Counted from the stretch's first letter, positions 29,201 through 37,312 are shown. The stretch: 64,000 bases of DNA from Ketogulonicigenium vulgare WSH-001 (GCF_000223375.1 NC_017384.1:2505001-2569000); one strand, 5' to 3'. The notes: generated from the sequence alone by a model not told the origin. A program made the numbers and translations.

Positions 29201-29687
29201 GAGCGCAGATTGGCAGCAACAGGGGCTGACGCCGCTATTGCTAGCGCAGGCGTTGCGCCAAGTGCTGCCCGCGCCGCAGCCCGAGGGTATCCGCCGCGCC
29301 GGTGATACGGCGGTCGTCAGCCTGCTTGCGGGTCAGCAGGTCATGCTGGATGGCACGGCGCTGCCCCAGCGCGCGGCGGCGGGCGGTTTGGTCGAGGTCA
29401 CCGTGCCGCTTGGTCCCGCGCCGCAGGGTCTGATGCTGCACGACGGTGATGGTATGCGCCGCCTTGGCCTGCCCGGGATCATTCCGACCGCCGATATGGC
29501 GCAAGATTACAGCGCCGCTTTGGCCGCCGAGATCGCCGCGCGGCCCCCGACGCAGGCGCGCGCCGCGACGGTGGATCTGGTGCTGCGGCCCTGGCTGATC
29601 GTCTTGGCGTTGGCGCTGTTTTTGGCCGAGATTTTGCGGCGGTACGGCTATGTCCTGCCGCGCCTGACTTTACACCGAAAGGGGTGA
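26205..29687 (+). CDS. Giant VWA-domain membrane protein (BatA-like)
   Basis: 1160 residues. N-terminal BatA-type segment with two helices (FLHPLALLLSIPAIAITLLH and WALFWQIVALLALVLALARPF). More helices lie near 425-470, and a C-terminal helix near 1125-1145. The von Willebrand A domain begins near 745 with an intact metal-binding DxSxS motif (VLDRSGSMS, Asp756), continues PGGGTNIYPGL and VMTDGMSDE. A glutamine-amidotransferase-like region precedes it. VWA proteins work with MoxR AAA+ ATPases to remodel or mature target proteins. It overlaps the preceding gene by 4 nt and is followed by moxR after 3 nt. The target is unknown. Confidence 0.88.
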   Translation: MSFLHPLALLLSIPAIAITLLHGRRQRRVTVSGLGLWQALAGTQQAVSPARVWPRPSWALFWQIVALLALVLALARPFWGQVAGDQHWLVIADDSALTARDDLAGALARLDHAIPAGRQVSVITTDSAALPLIVQQSARAGLLAGLAPQQGEGNPDWAGAFALAQRLDPGRIVILSTHAPTGAPDGASHIPLAAHENNAAPAPEFRFAPPTFAAADPMWHAAFAAYGAVPADAADVALLRGRDDPARGGLRLILPEGVRPGPHHITYWQDHHPLLRGIDWPALVLDTAAPFTPAADEITLLANDQGALMAAGPRHLRLGFDPAQSNMAETLPLLLAGRVLDWAGLSGARHCLIGQSCAMARALIGQVLTSADGQQMPVDAPWVIAKQAGVYGFEGRAVLQISPAPLVAPIAAELPVLRFPLDLTAWFLGLAALALVAEGWLARRAGAGRGLLIWRGAALGAVALSAAWPVLPLPRMAPSTAELTSSDPMALHLAAAAMPHGGALRLTTRALPDDLAQPLARLAASGVTVDIAAPEPPAGDVALTAAYLPQVIYAGDQVVARLGITAQRATQATLTLTAGEQQISTMVDVQLGANRVDLPLAMADTGAVDVVIELQAVGDPAPDNNRLVLPRDTLAAPRIAVVAQDDGPRDAVAGMLIDQGFDAIPLTPGRVPVNPDIWDRYDAALLLDLPAIALEMRQSELLASRVQDHGLGLVIAGGPHSFGPGGYLETPLETLSPLSARLPHEGPGIAMVFVLDRSGSMSQTVGDVTRLDVAKQAVSAAANLLDPQTGSLGVVMFGSEAEVALPLGPLPDAAGIAAALGHLQPGGGTNIYPGLQLAFQALRASDADARHIVVMTDGMSDEADFPGLLAAIRAEGITVSSVAIGSTSETSIAEDIALLGGGRFHNTRDFGALPSILAQEALMLRGAVIEEGQFPVMAEAAVPYTPGPISGLVRTRLKDEATPLLSAALPDGTALPLLARWHYGQGQVVALATAMTGRWSADWQQQGLTPLLLAQALRQVLPAPQPEGIRRAGDTAVVSLLAGQQVMLDGTALPQRAAAGGLVEVTVPLGPAPQGLMLHDGDGMRRLGLPGIIPTADMAQDYSAALAAEIAARPPTQARAATVDLVLRPWLIVLALALFLAEILRRYGYVLPRLTLHRKG

Positions 29688-29690
29688 CTT

Positions 29691-30695
29691 ATGACCGTAT
29701 CTTCCATTCCTGCGCTGGATGATCCGGCGGCCTTCGCGCTGGTGCATGGCAAGCTGGTCGCGGCCCGCCAGATGATCAATGAGATCGTGCTGGGCCAAGA
29801 GGCGATGGTGACCCATCTGCTGACCGGCCTTTTGGCGGGCGGCCATGTGCTGCTGCAAGGGCCGCCGGGCGTCGGCAAGACGATGGTGGTGCGCACGATC
29901 GCGGCGGCCACCGGCCTCGATTTCGCGCGTATCCAGTTCACGCCCGATCTGATGCCTGCCGATATCACCGGCTCGACAGTGCTGGCGGTGGATGCAGATG
30001 GGCGCAATACGCTGGAATTCCAGCCCGGCCCGATCTTTACCCAACTGCTGCTGGCGGATGAGATCAACCGCGCCACCCCCCGCACGCAATCGGCCCTGCT
30101 GGAAGCGATGCAGGAATTCACCGTCTCGGCAGGCGGCAAGACGATGCGGCTGGATCGGCCGTTCTTTGTGCTGGCGACGCAAAACCCCGTCGAGATGGAC
30201 GGTACCTTTGTTCTGCCCGAGGCGCAGATCGACCGCTTTCTTTTCCGTTTGGATGTGGACTACCCCGATGCCAAAACCCTGACGCGCATCCTTGGGGGCC
30301 GCGCCGAGGTTGCTGTTGCGCGGGCCAGTTCTGTCATGAGCGCCGCTGATATCGTGCAATTGCAGGATCTGGCTGCCGCAATGCCGGTCGCCAGCCACCT
30401 GCTGGCCGCAATCGCGGAATTTGCCGTGGCGACCCAGCCGAGCGCCAGTCGCGATGATCGGGTGAAACGCTATCTCCGCATGGGCCTCAGCCCGCGCGGG
30501 GCACAGGCGTTTTTGGCCGCCGCGCGCGCACATGCGCTGCTCGAGGGGCACAGCCATGTCAGCTTTGACGATCTGCGCGCCGTGCTGGGCGCCATCACCC
30601 GCCACCGGGTGCAGTTGAATTTCGAAGGGCAGGCAGCCGGCCTGTCGGTCGAGGCATTGGCGCGAGAGCTGTTCGACCGGATTGCAAGGGCTTGA
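29691..30695 (+). CDS. MoxR-family AAA+ ATPase
   Basis: 334 residues. AAA+ core with Walker A GPPGVGKT (57-64), Walker B LLLADEINR near 120, sensor 1 LATQNPVE near 160 and the C-terminal lid. MoxR ATPases act as chaperones that couple ATP hydrolysis to VWA partners. Located between the VWA gene and the DUF58 gene, the canonical order of such operons. Cytosolic. Confidence 0.93.
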   Translation: MTVSSIPALDDPAAFALVHGKLVAARQMINEIVLGQEAMVTHLLTGLLAGGHVLLQGPPGVGKTMVVRTIAAATGLDFARIQFTPDLMPADITGSTVLAVDADGRNTLEFQPGPIFTQLLLADEINRATPRTQSALLEAMQEFTVSAGGKTMRLDRPFFVLATQNPVEMDGTFVLPEAQIDRFLFRLDVDYPDAKTLTRILGGRAEVAVARASSVMSAADIVQLQDLAAAMPVASHLLAAIAEFAVATQPSASRDDRVKRYLRMGLSPRGAQAFLAAARAHALLEGHSHVSFDDLRAVLGAITRHRVQLNFEGQAAGLSVEALARELFDRIARA

Positions 30696-30699
30696 TGCG

Positions 30700-31530
30700 A
30701 TGCAGCCGATCGCGCCCGCGACACTAGAACGCCTGCGCCATCTGCGCTTTGCGCCCCTTTATGCAAAACCGGGCGCAGGCGTGGGCGAGCGGCGATCCGA
30801 TCAGCGCGGCGCGGGGCTGGAATTCATCGATCACCGTCCCTATCGGCCCGGCGATGATATCCGCGATCTGGATCACCGCCTGATGGCGCGCCTTGGACAG
30901 CCCTATCTGCGCAGCTATGCGGCGGATCGGCAGTTGCCGGTGTCGGTGGTGGTGGATGGCAGCGCCTCGATGGGGGCGGCGCGTAGGGATGTGGCGCTGC
31001 AACTGGCGGCGATGCTAGGGTTTGTCGCACTGGCCGGGGGCGAGGGATTGCGGGTCTGGCGCGGCGGGGTGCCTTCGCCGCTGCTGTCGGGCGTGCAACG
31101 CGCGCCGCTGCTGCTTGATTGGCTGGCGCGGGCGGGCGCGGCGGCGCGTTTCACCGATCACCTTAACACGCTTGCCCGCGATCTGCCGCGCGGCGGCCTC
31201 GTGCTGCTGATCAGCGACTGGCAGGATGCGGCGGCGCTGGATCACCTGGATATGCTGCGCCGCGCCGGGCATGAGCCTGTGGTGATCCGCCTGACCACTG
31301 CGGTCGAGGTCGACCCCACCCGCCTTGGCTCCGGGGTTCTGGTGCTGGCGGATGCCGAAACCGGGCAGGAGCTGACCATCGCCCTGACACCCGAGATGCT
31401 GGCGCAATATCAGGCCCTGTGGGACGCCCGCACGCAGCGGCTGGCCAAAGGCTGGTTCTTTGATCTGCCCGAGGGGACAGATCCGGGCGATGTCATCGCG
31501 CAGATGCGCATCAAAGGTTTGCTGGCGTAA
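30700..31530 (+). CDS. DUF58 domain protein
   Basis: 276 residues from ATG 30700. The DUF58 signature is complete: GLEFIDHRPYRPGDDIRDLDHRLMAR near residues 38-63 and, after it, a VWA-like VVVDGSASMG. DUF58 proteins nearly always accompany MoxR ATPases and are thought to link the ATPase to membrane VWA partners. Four nucleotides separate it from moxR. It is the last gene of the operon. Confidence 0.9.
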   Translation: MQPIAPATLERLRHLRFAPLYAKPGAGVGERRSDQRGAGLEFIDHRPYRPGDDIRDLDHRLMARLGQPYLRSYAADRQLPVSVVVDGSASMGAARRDVALQLAAMLGFVALAGGEGLRVWRGGVPSPLLSGVQRAPLLLDWLARAGAAARFTDHLNTLARDLPRGGLVLLISDWQDAAALDHLDMLRRAGHEPVVIRLTTAVEVDPTRLGSGVLVLADAETGQELTIALTPEMLAQYQALWDARTQRLAKGWFFDLPEGTDPGDVIAQMRIKGLLA

Positions 31531-31571
31531 ACACGGGAATGTGAGTTTCCCTAGCGTCCTGCACCTCTACC

Positions 31572-31587
31572 ATTGCAAAAATGCAAT
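31572..31587. promoter_or_regulatory. Perfect inverted repeat before the MBL gene
   Basis: attgca-aaaa-tgcaat, 14 nt upstream of the start codon and overlapping the region just before the ggagg ribosome binding site. The shape fits a T-N11-A LysR-type or other dimeric repressor site; the binder is unknown. Confidence 0.45.
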
Positions 31588-31601
31588 AATGGAGGACGAC
31601 G

Positions 31602-32516
31602 ATGACGCTGACACGCCGACAAGCCCTTCTTGCGGGGGCCGCCCTGCCAGCCGCCGCCGCGCTGCCCGCCTTGATCCCCGCCGCCGCCCATGCGCAGGCC
31701 GCCGCCGGTGGCCCCGCCCGCGATCACGCGCTGGGCAATTTCCGCGTGACGTCCTTGCTGACAGGGGCAATGCCGATGGATAACCCGCGCGAGATTTACG
31801 CCACCGACGCCAGCGAAGAAGACTTTGCGGCTGTCGCCGAGGCAGGCTTTGTGCCTGTCGACCGCTCGGTCAATTCATTCACGCCGATCGTGGTGAACAC
31901 CGGCGCAGAGGTCGTTCTGTTCGATACCGGTCTATCGCCCGAAGGTATTGTATCGGCCCTTCAGGGCGCGGGTTATACACCGGACGATGTAACGCATATC
32001 GTATTGTCGCATATGCATCCTGATCACATTGGCGGCGTAATGGGGGCCGATGGCGCGCCTGTGTTTGGCAATGCGCGCTATTTTACAGGGCAGCAGGAAT
32101 TTGACTTTTGGGCGACGCAGGCGAACGAACGGTTCGATCTGAATGTGCGACCGTTGGCCGAGCGTTTCACCTTTTTGGACGATGGTGACACCGTGGTCGG
32201 TGGTATCACGGCTACCGCAGCTTTTGGTCACACTCCGGGCCATATGGCGTTTCATCTGGAAAACGAAGGGCGGCGATTGCTGTTCATTGCAGATGCTGCG
32301 ACGCATTACGTCTTTTCGCTGGCAAACCCCGAATGGGAGGTTGTGTTCGATGCCGACAAAGCCGCTGCCGCTGCGACTCGACGGAGGCTGCTGGATTTGG
32401 CGGCAACGGATCGGATAGCGATTGCGGGCTATCACATGCCGTTCCCCGGAATTGGCTTTATCGAAACGCGCGGCACTGGCTTTGGCTATGTGCCGGCCAG
32501 CTACCAGTTCGGCTAA
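31602..32516 (+). CDS. Exported metallo-beta-lactamase-fold hydrolase
   Basis: 304 residues. N-terminus LTRRQALLAGAAL...AHA is a twin-arginine (Tat) signal, fitting export of a folded metalloprotein. The metal motif HxHxDH is intact as SHMHPDHIGG near residue 131, with further ligands in FGHTPGHMAFHL and AGYHMPFPG. The fold includes lactonases and other ester hydrolases; the substrate is unknown. SD ggagg lies 7 nt before the ATG. A strong terminator follows. Confidence 0.88.
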   Translation: MTLTRRQALLAGAALPAAAALPALIPAAAHAQAAAGGPARDHALGNFRVTSLLTGAMPMDNPREIYATDASEEDFAAVAEAGFVPVDRSVNSFTPIVVNTGAEVVLFDTGLSPEGIVSALQGAGYTPDDVTHIVLSHMHPDHIGGVMGADGAPVFGNARYFTGQQEFDFWATQANERFDLNVRPLAERFTFLDDGDTVVGGITATAAFGHTPGHMAFHLENEGRRLLFIADAATHYVFSLANPEWEVVFDADKAAAAATRRRLLDLAATDRIAIAGYHMPFPGIGFIETRGTGFGYVPASYQFG

Positions 32517-32524
32517 ACGTTAAG

Positions 32525-32554
32525 GCGGGCAGGTTATCCTGCCCGCTTGCCTTT
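32525..32554 (+). terminator. Intrinsic terminator after the MBL gene
   Basis: Perfect 9-bp stem gcgggcagg/cctgcccgc with loop ttat followed by a T-containing tail ttgccttt, starting 8 nt after the stop codon. Confidence 0.85.
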
Positions 32555-32575
32555 GCGGCGTGATTTGCTTATGAA

Positions 32576-32597
32576 GTGTAATATTATAACATTACAC
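32576..32597. promoter_or_regulatory. Zur box (zinc-responsive operator)
   Basis: A 22-bp near-perfect palindrome with arms gtgtaat and attacac around tattataac. It matches the known Zur consensus built on GTTATAATATAAC/GTAAT half-sites and lies 11 nt upstream of a COG0523 GTPase, a classic Zur target. It overlaps the likely core promoter, as expected for repression when zinc is plentiful. Confidence 0.85.
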
Positions 32598-32608
32598 CAG
32601 AGAGCGCC

Positions 32609-33820
32609 ATGCCAGCGAGATCGCCAAACACAGACACGCGTCTGCCCGTGACCGTCCTTTCGGGGTTTCTGGGGGCGGGCAAGACCACGCTGCTGAACCA
32701 TATTCTAAACAATAGGGACGGCCGCCGCGTCGCCGTCATCGTCAATGACATGTCCGAGGTGAATATCGACGCCGATCTGGTGCGCGGTGGCACCGAGCTG
32801 TCGCGGTCCGAGGAAAAGCTGGTCGAAATGACCAACGGCTGCATCTGCTGCACCTTGCGCGACGATCTGCTGGTCGAGGTGCGCCGCCTCGCCGCCGAGG
32901 GGCGGTTCGATTACCTGCTGATCGAATCCACCGGCATTGCCGAGCCGCTGCCCGTCGCCGCAACCTTTGATTTTCGCGATGCGCTGGGCGAAAGCCTGTC
33001 GGATGTTGCGCGTCTTGATACGATGGTGACGGTGGTTGATGCCGTAAACCTGACACGCGATTTTTCCAGCCATGATTTCATCGCCGACCGTGGCGAGTCC
33101 TTGGGCGAGGGCGACGAACGCACGCTGGTTGATCTGCTGACCGATCAGATGGAATTCGCCGATGTCGTCGTGCTGAACAAGGCGACCGCGGCTGGCCCCC
33201 AGCGTCTGGATCAGGCGCGCAAGATCGTCCGCGCCTTGAACCCCGATGCGAGGGTGATCGAGACGGATTACAGCCGCGTCGACGGCGATGCGATCTTTGA
33301 CACCGGCCTGTTCAACTTTGATCAGGCGCATATGCATCCGATGTGGGCAAAGGAGCTTTACGGCTTTGCCGACCACGTGCCCGAGACCGAGGAATACGGC
33401 ATTTCATCCTTTGTCTATCGCGCGCGGCGGCCGTTTCATCCGCAGAAAATCCATGCGGTGCTGAATGGGGATCTGCCGGGCGTCATTCGCGCCAAGGGGC
33501 ATTTCTGGATCGCCTCGCGGCCCGATTGGGCGGTGGAATTTTCGCTTGCCGGGGCGATGTCGACCGTGGTGCCGCTGGGCAGTTGGTGGGCCGCAGTGCC
33601 GCAAGAGCGCTGGCCGACGCATCCCGACAGTTTGGCCGAGATGCGCGCCCGCTGGGATGATGTCTGGGGCGACCGCCGGCAAGAGCTGGTCTTCATCGGC
33701 GCGGATATGGACAAGGCGGCGCTGGTGGCACTGCTGGATGCCGCATTGGTTGATACGGACGGCTTTCAGCCCAAGGTCTGGGCCAAACTGCCCGATCCCT
33801 TTCCGCAGTGGCGCCGTTGA
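32609..33820 (+). CDS. COG0523 GTPase, zinc metallochaperone (ZigA/YciC-like)
   Basis: 403 residues. N-terminal GTPase with Walker [12 protein letters not shown] (19-29) and the metal-binding CxCC motif in [12 protein letters not shown] (Cys78, Cys80, Cys81); C-terminal CobW_C domain. Members deliver zinc to client enzymes or help cells survive zinc depletion. The Zur box just upstream supports the zinc branch over the cobalamin (CobW) branch. Its stop overlaps the next start (TGATG). Confidence 0.92.
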   Translation: MPARSPNTDTRLPVTVLSGFLGAGKTTLLNHILNNRDGRRVAVIVNDMSEVNIDADLVRGGTELSRSEEKLVEMTNGCICCTLRDDLLVEVRRLAAEGRFDYLLIESTGIAEPLPVAATFDFRDALGESLSDVARLDTMVTVVDAVNLTRDFSSHDFIADRGESLGEGDERTLVDLLTDQMEFADVVVLNKATAAGPQRLDQARKIVRALNPDARVIETDYSRVDGDAIFDTGLFNFDQAHMHPMWAKELYGFADHVPETEEYGISSFVYRARRPFHPQKIHAVLNGDLPGVIRAKGHFWIASRPDWAVEFSLAGAMSTVVPLGSWWAAVPQERWPTHPDSLAEMRARWDDVWGDRRQELVFIGADMDKAALVALLDAALVDTDGFQPKVWAKLPDPFPQWRR

Positions 33821-34104
33821 TGCCTGCGCGCCGCAATATCGCGACATCCCTGCGCCGGCGGGCTGATCCGCGTCCGATGGATCAGTTCGACCGCCTGCCG
33901 CCCGATGTCCGCGCCTGGCTTGCGCGCGCGGCGCTGCCGTGGAGCCCGCGTTCCGTGCAAAAGCTGTGGCGGCGCGCGCTGCGCGAATGCGGAGGCGATC
34001 CCGCGCGGGCGCTGGCCCGTATGGACCTGGCCGAGGCGCGGATGTTGGCCAAGGATTGCCCCAAGATCTGGGGCAGGGCGCATCCGTTGATCAGCGCTTG
34101 TTAA
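33820..34104 (+). CDS. DUF6525-like small protein
   Basis: 94 residues, basic, starting on the TGATG overlap with the GTPase gene. It looks like the small DUF6525 proteins of Rhodobacterales, with the core LPPDVRAWLARAALPWSPRSVQKLWRRAL. Function unknown. Translational coupling suggests it is made with the zinc chaperone and under the same Zur control. It has no cysteine/histidine metal cluster. The 3' end overlaps the next gene convergently by 14 nt. Confidence 0.65.
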   Translation: MPARRNIATSLRRRADPRPMDQFDRLPPDVRAWLARAALPWSPRSVQKLWRRALRECGGDPARALARMDLAEARMLAKDCPKIWGRAHPLISAC

Positions 34105-34846
34105 CCGTGCGCAGCGCACGTTTGCAGATGCGCGCGGTTTCGGGGGCGGGGCTTTCCGCCAGCCAGTCTGCGCAAAGCGCGCGCACCCAATCGGGGCGGT
34201 CCTTGCTGGCATCATTCAACCAGTTTGCCACCGAATCCTGCACATAGGCCGCGGGATCGGCGCGCAGGGGCTGCAGCAGGGACAGGGCAGAGCCGGGGTC
34301 TTGGCGCAGGCTGGTGATATGCGCGCACCAGACGCCGCGCGGTCGGGTGGCCTCGCTTGCGAAACGGCGGATTCGTGCGGACGGGTCATCCGTCCAGCCG
34401 GTCAGATAGCTGATCGCCGCCGCAGGATCAGCTGCGATATGGGGGCGAACGGCCATCCACGCCCATTCGCGCACGCCAAAATGGGGATCATCGGCCAGCG
34501 GGCGGATCATCTCGAGCCGCGCGGGCAGGGCAAGACTGTCGGCGCCGCCGATCAGATAGCAGGCCCAGCCGCGCACGGTGTCCGATGTATGATCCATCAG
34601 TGCAGGCAGCGCGGCGAGGCCTTGGTGGTCTGCAATCAACTGCGCGGCTTTGGCCATGCGGCGGGTAATACCCTCGCCCGCCGCCGCGTGCATCTGCGCA
34701 CAGGCGGCACTTGGCAGGGCGGGCACGGCGGCTTGCAGCAGGGCGGCGAAATCAATCGCCAGCCCTTCGGTCAATGTAGCGCTGGGGATTGCGCCTGCGT
34801 TCAGCGCCGCAACATAGGCGGGATCGAGGTCGGTGATGCGACGCAT
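34091..34846 (-). CDS. HEAT-repeat DNA alkylation repair-like protein (AlkC/AlkD-type)
   Basis: 251 residues from ATG 34846 (MRRITDLDP). Built of repeated helical pairs: TVRGWACYLIGG, HFGVREWAWMAVRPHI, SARIRRFASEATRPRGVW, AYVQDSVANWLNDASKDRPDWV. The last two resemble AlkC-type glycosylases that remove positively charged alkylpurines. Catalytic residues were not verified, so a non-enzymatic HEAT scaffold is possible. Confidence 0.7.
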   Translation of the reverse strand: MRRITDLDPAYVAALNAGAIPSATLTEGLAIDFAALLQAAVPALPSAACAQMHAAAGEGITRRMAKAAQLIADHQGLAALPALMDHTSDTVRGWACYLIGGADSLALPARLEMIRPLADDPHFGVREWAWMAVRPHIAADPAAAISYLTGWTDDPSARIRRFASEATRPRGVWCAHITSLRQDPGSALSLLQPLRADPAAYVQDSVANWLNDASKDRPDWVRALCADWLAESPAPETARICKRALRTVNKR

Positions 34847-34906
34847 AGCGGGGCCTGTGATCGTTGTTTGTTCGCAACATTGTGGCGCAGGCCTCGCCAA
34901 AGTTCC

Positions 34907-35330
34907 AGATCAGAAATGCTGCTCGAGCTGATCCAGCGTGTCGTTCATCGCGGCAAACGTCGTAGGATAGACGTGAAAACGCGGCATCGAGATGAAATGA
35001 CCCGCGCGCCCGTCGGCCATGATCGCACCATGGGCAAAGCCAAGATCGTCCAGCACCTGCGTCTGTGCGCCATTCGCCTGGAAAATACGGATCGAGCCAT
35101 CCTCGGGGGGTGATGGCGACATAGGCCGGGGTGCCGCCCTCGGGCATCAGATGGGGGCAGGCGGCCAATGCTGATTGGGCGACCCTCGTGCATGATGGCC
35201 ACGCGGTCCGAGTTACGCGAGGCTTGGGTGAAATCATGCCGCACCTGCGCTGGCCAAAACCAAACGAGACATTGTCAAAGCTTACGGCCGCAGATGCCAG
35301 CATCACGCCGTCTCGCATTGTCGATATAAT
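34907..35330 (-). pseudogene. Decayed ABC transporter locus
   Basis: Read on the minus strand, the right end holds an ABC ATPase N-terminus (VSFDNVSFGFGQRR). It jumps at once to an ATPase C-terminus (HDFTQASRNSDRVAIMHEGR), with all Walker and signature motifs missing, and then passes into the C-terminal ~80 residues of another protein. That last part is itself broken by a shift in a run of six C near 35103-35108: HLMPEGGTPAYVAITP in one frame continues as EDGSIRIFQANG in the next. At least one large deletion and one frameshift are needed. No intact gene remains in this 424-nt stretch. The protein giving the C-terminal part is not recognised. Confidence 0.65.
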
Positions 35331-35432
35331 GTCGCATTCGCTACCATGGTGTAATCCTGATAACAATGGTAGGAATTGACGCGGCGCCTTTTCGCGCGCC
35401 CTGCGGCAGTATCGCGCGGAAAGGGTGCATTG

Positions 35433-35801
35433 ATGTGGCGAGAGCGGTTGAAAGATTTTGCACGGCGCCTCAAGCGCGATCTGGTGGCGCTATGGATCGC
35501 GGCGCGGGATCGGCGCACGCCGCTGGCTGCGCGGGGGCTGGCAATCGTCGTGGTCGCCTATGCGCTGTCGCCGGTGGATCTGATCCCGGATTTCATCCCG
35601 GTGCTTGGGTATCTTGATGATATTATTCTGGTGCCGTTGGGACTGGCGCTGTGCATCCGGTTCATTCCTGCGGTGCTGATGCAGGATTTTCGCGCGTTGG
35701 CCGCCGCGCGTGGCCGCGTGCCCGCTAGCCGCGCGGGCCTGATCGCAGTGCTGCTGATCTGGGCGCTGCTGGCGGCTTGGCTGGTGTCTTTGCTGTTTTA
35801 G
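35433..35801 (+). CDS. YkvA-family (DUF1232) membrane protein
   Basis: 122 residues from ATG 35433, with gaaaggg upstream. A basic N-terminus (WRERLKDFARRLKRDL) precedes the DUF1232 core YALSPVDLIPDFIPVLGYLDD near 46-66, then helices LVPLGLALCIRFIP and LIAVLLIWALLAAWLVSLLF. Function of the family is unknown. The stop shares three bases with the opposing rpiR stop. Confidence 0.85.
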   Translation: MWRERLKDFARRLKRDLVALWIAARDRRTPLAARGLAIVVVAYALSPVDLIPDFIPVLGYLDDIILVPLGLALCIRFIPAVLMQDFRALAAARGRVPASRAGLIAVLLIWALLAAWLVSLLF

Positions 35802-36652
35802 CCCAGCCGATCAATGCTGGCGCGCAACTGCTCGAGCCGATTCAGGCCCTGGTGGGTTTGATCGGGGTCGCGGATCGACAGGCCGATGATCAATGCCTCG
35901 AGACAGGCAAAGGTCGCGCCGTTTTGCGCCGTACCCTGCGCGCCGCCGCGTGGAAGGACGAGTGTTTCCATTGCCTTGGCGGATAGCTGGTGTTCGGTGC
36001 GATTGGTGATCAGCATGATCGGCAGCGCCTGCATCAGCGCCTCCTCCATGGTTGCCAGCGCCTCGGCATAAGGTTGGCTATAGCTGATCATCAGCAGCGC
36101 ATCGCCCGCGCGCAGGCCCAGCAGTTGATCCGCCAGATCGCGCCCTGTCCGGTTCAACAACAGGGTTTCGCGGCCATTGCGGGCCAGTTGATGGGCGGCA
36201 TATCCGGTCAAAAACGCCGTCGGCCCGATGCCGAACAGTACGATACGTTGCGCCTGATCCAGCAGCGAGATCATCCGGTCAAGCTGCGCCAGGTTTTCCT
36301 CACCGCGCAGGTTTGTCAGCACATCGCCAGTCATCTGCAGGCTGCGCAAGGCGGCGCGGCGCTGGTCGGCATGGCTGGCCGAGACGGTGCGCCGGAAATT
36401 CTCGACCGGGGTGCCAGCCGACATTTCCCGCGTCAGCAGCCGTTTCAGATCGGACAGGCCGTCATACCCCAGCGCCTTTGCGGTGCGGATAATGGTTGCG
36501 TCCGATGTCTCCAACGCGGCTGCCAGCTCGGCCGCAGACATGGCCAATACCTCCGGGCGGTTGCGATCCATATATTGCGCGACGCGCCGCATGGTCGGGG
36601 GAAGCCCGCCGATCTGGTTGCGAATCCGCTGCGAGAGGTCACTGTCCTGCAT
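35798..36652 (-). CDS. RpiR/MurR-family regulator with SIS domain
   Basis: 284 residues from ATG 36652 (an upstream TTG at 36658 is less likely). N-terminal HTH_6 (ALETSDATIIRTAKALGY) and a C-terminal sugar-isomerase SIS domain (RIVLFGIGPTAFLTGYAAHQLA, DALLMISYSQPYAEAL). The family senses phosphorylated sugars. It is divergent from fetAB, with a direct repeat in the 75-nt space between them. Confidence 0.88.
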   Translation of the reverse strand: MQDSDLSQRIRNQIGGLPPTMRRVAQYMDRNRPEVLAMSAAELAAALETSDATIIRTAKALGYDGLSDLKRLLTREMSAGTPVENFRRTVSASHADQRRAALRSLQMTGDVLTNLRGEENLAQLDRMISLLDQAQRIVLFGIGPTAFLTGYAAHQLARNGRETLLLNRTGRDLADQLLGLRAGDALLMISYSQPYAEALATMEEALMQALPIMLITNRTEHQLSAKAMETLVLPRGGAQGTAQNGATFACLEALIIGLSIRDPDQTHQGLNRLEQLRASIDRLG

Positions 36653-36669
36653 TGCCAACCTGTGTTGTG

Positions 36670-36686
36670 AACGCTACAAACGCTAC
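36670..36686. repeat. Direct repeat in the rpiR-fetA intergenic space
   Basis: Two copies of aacgctac separated by one base (36670-36677 and 36679-36686). Being close to both divergent starts, this is a candidate RpiR operator; direct-repeat sites one helical turn or less apart are seen in this family. Confidence 0.45.
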
Positions 36687-36727
36687 GCAACAGATGGCTG
36701 CAATGCAAGCGACGAAAGCGTGTTCAC

Positions 36728-37312
36728 GTGCCGGATCAACCTATTCTTTTATCGGTGCGCGATCTGCGCAGTGATCTGACAGCGCCGCTCAGCTTTGATC
36801 TGGATGCGGGGCAGTGCGTGGCGGTGACGGGGCCTTCGGGGGCGGGGAAAAGCCTGCGTTTACGGATGATTGCCGATTTGCTGCCGCATGACGGCGCATT
36901 GCTTTTGCGCGGGGTGGCCTGCGCCGATATGCCCGCGACCCAGTGGCGGCGCCAGGTGCGCTATGTGCAAAGCGAGCCGGGATGGTGGGCGCCTTTGATC
37001 GGGGATCACATTGGGCCCAGCCCGCTGCTGGGTGCGTTGGGGCTGCCCGATGATATCCTGACGCGCCGCGTTGACAGTGCCTCGACCGGCGAGCGGCAGC
37101 GCGTCGCGATTCTACGTGCCGTTGCGGATCGGCCTGCCGTGTTATTGCTGGACGAGCCAACCGCCGCATTGGACGAGGCGGCGACGCGCGCGGTCGAGGG
37201 ATTGGTCCGCCAATTGATGGGCGGCGGGATGGGAATCGTATTGGTCTCGCATGATGCGGCGCAGGTGGCGCGGCTGGCGGATCAGGTCATTTCCCTTGCG
37301 GGGCGCGGCTGA
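36728..37312 (+). CDS. fetA: Iron export ABC transporter ATPase
   Basis: 194 residues, short as usual for FetA (YbbL). Walker A GPSGAGKSLRLRM near 37, signature STGERQRVA near 120, Walker B VLLLDEPTAALD near 138. The start is GTG 36728 without a clear ribosome binding site. It pairs with the FetB permease, whose ATG overlaps its stop (TGATG). FetAB in E. coli lowers cytosolic iron under oxidative stress. Confidence 0.85.
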   Translation: MPDQPILLSVRDLRSDLTAPLSFDLDAGQCVAVTGPSGAGKSLRLRMIADLLPHDGALLLRGVACADMPATQWRRQVRYVQSEPGWWAPLIGDHIGPSPLLGALGLPDDILTRRVDSASTGERQRVAILRAVADRPAVLLLDEPTAALDEAATRAVEGLVRQLMGGGMGIVLVSHDAAQVARLADQVISLAGRG

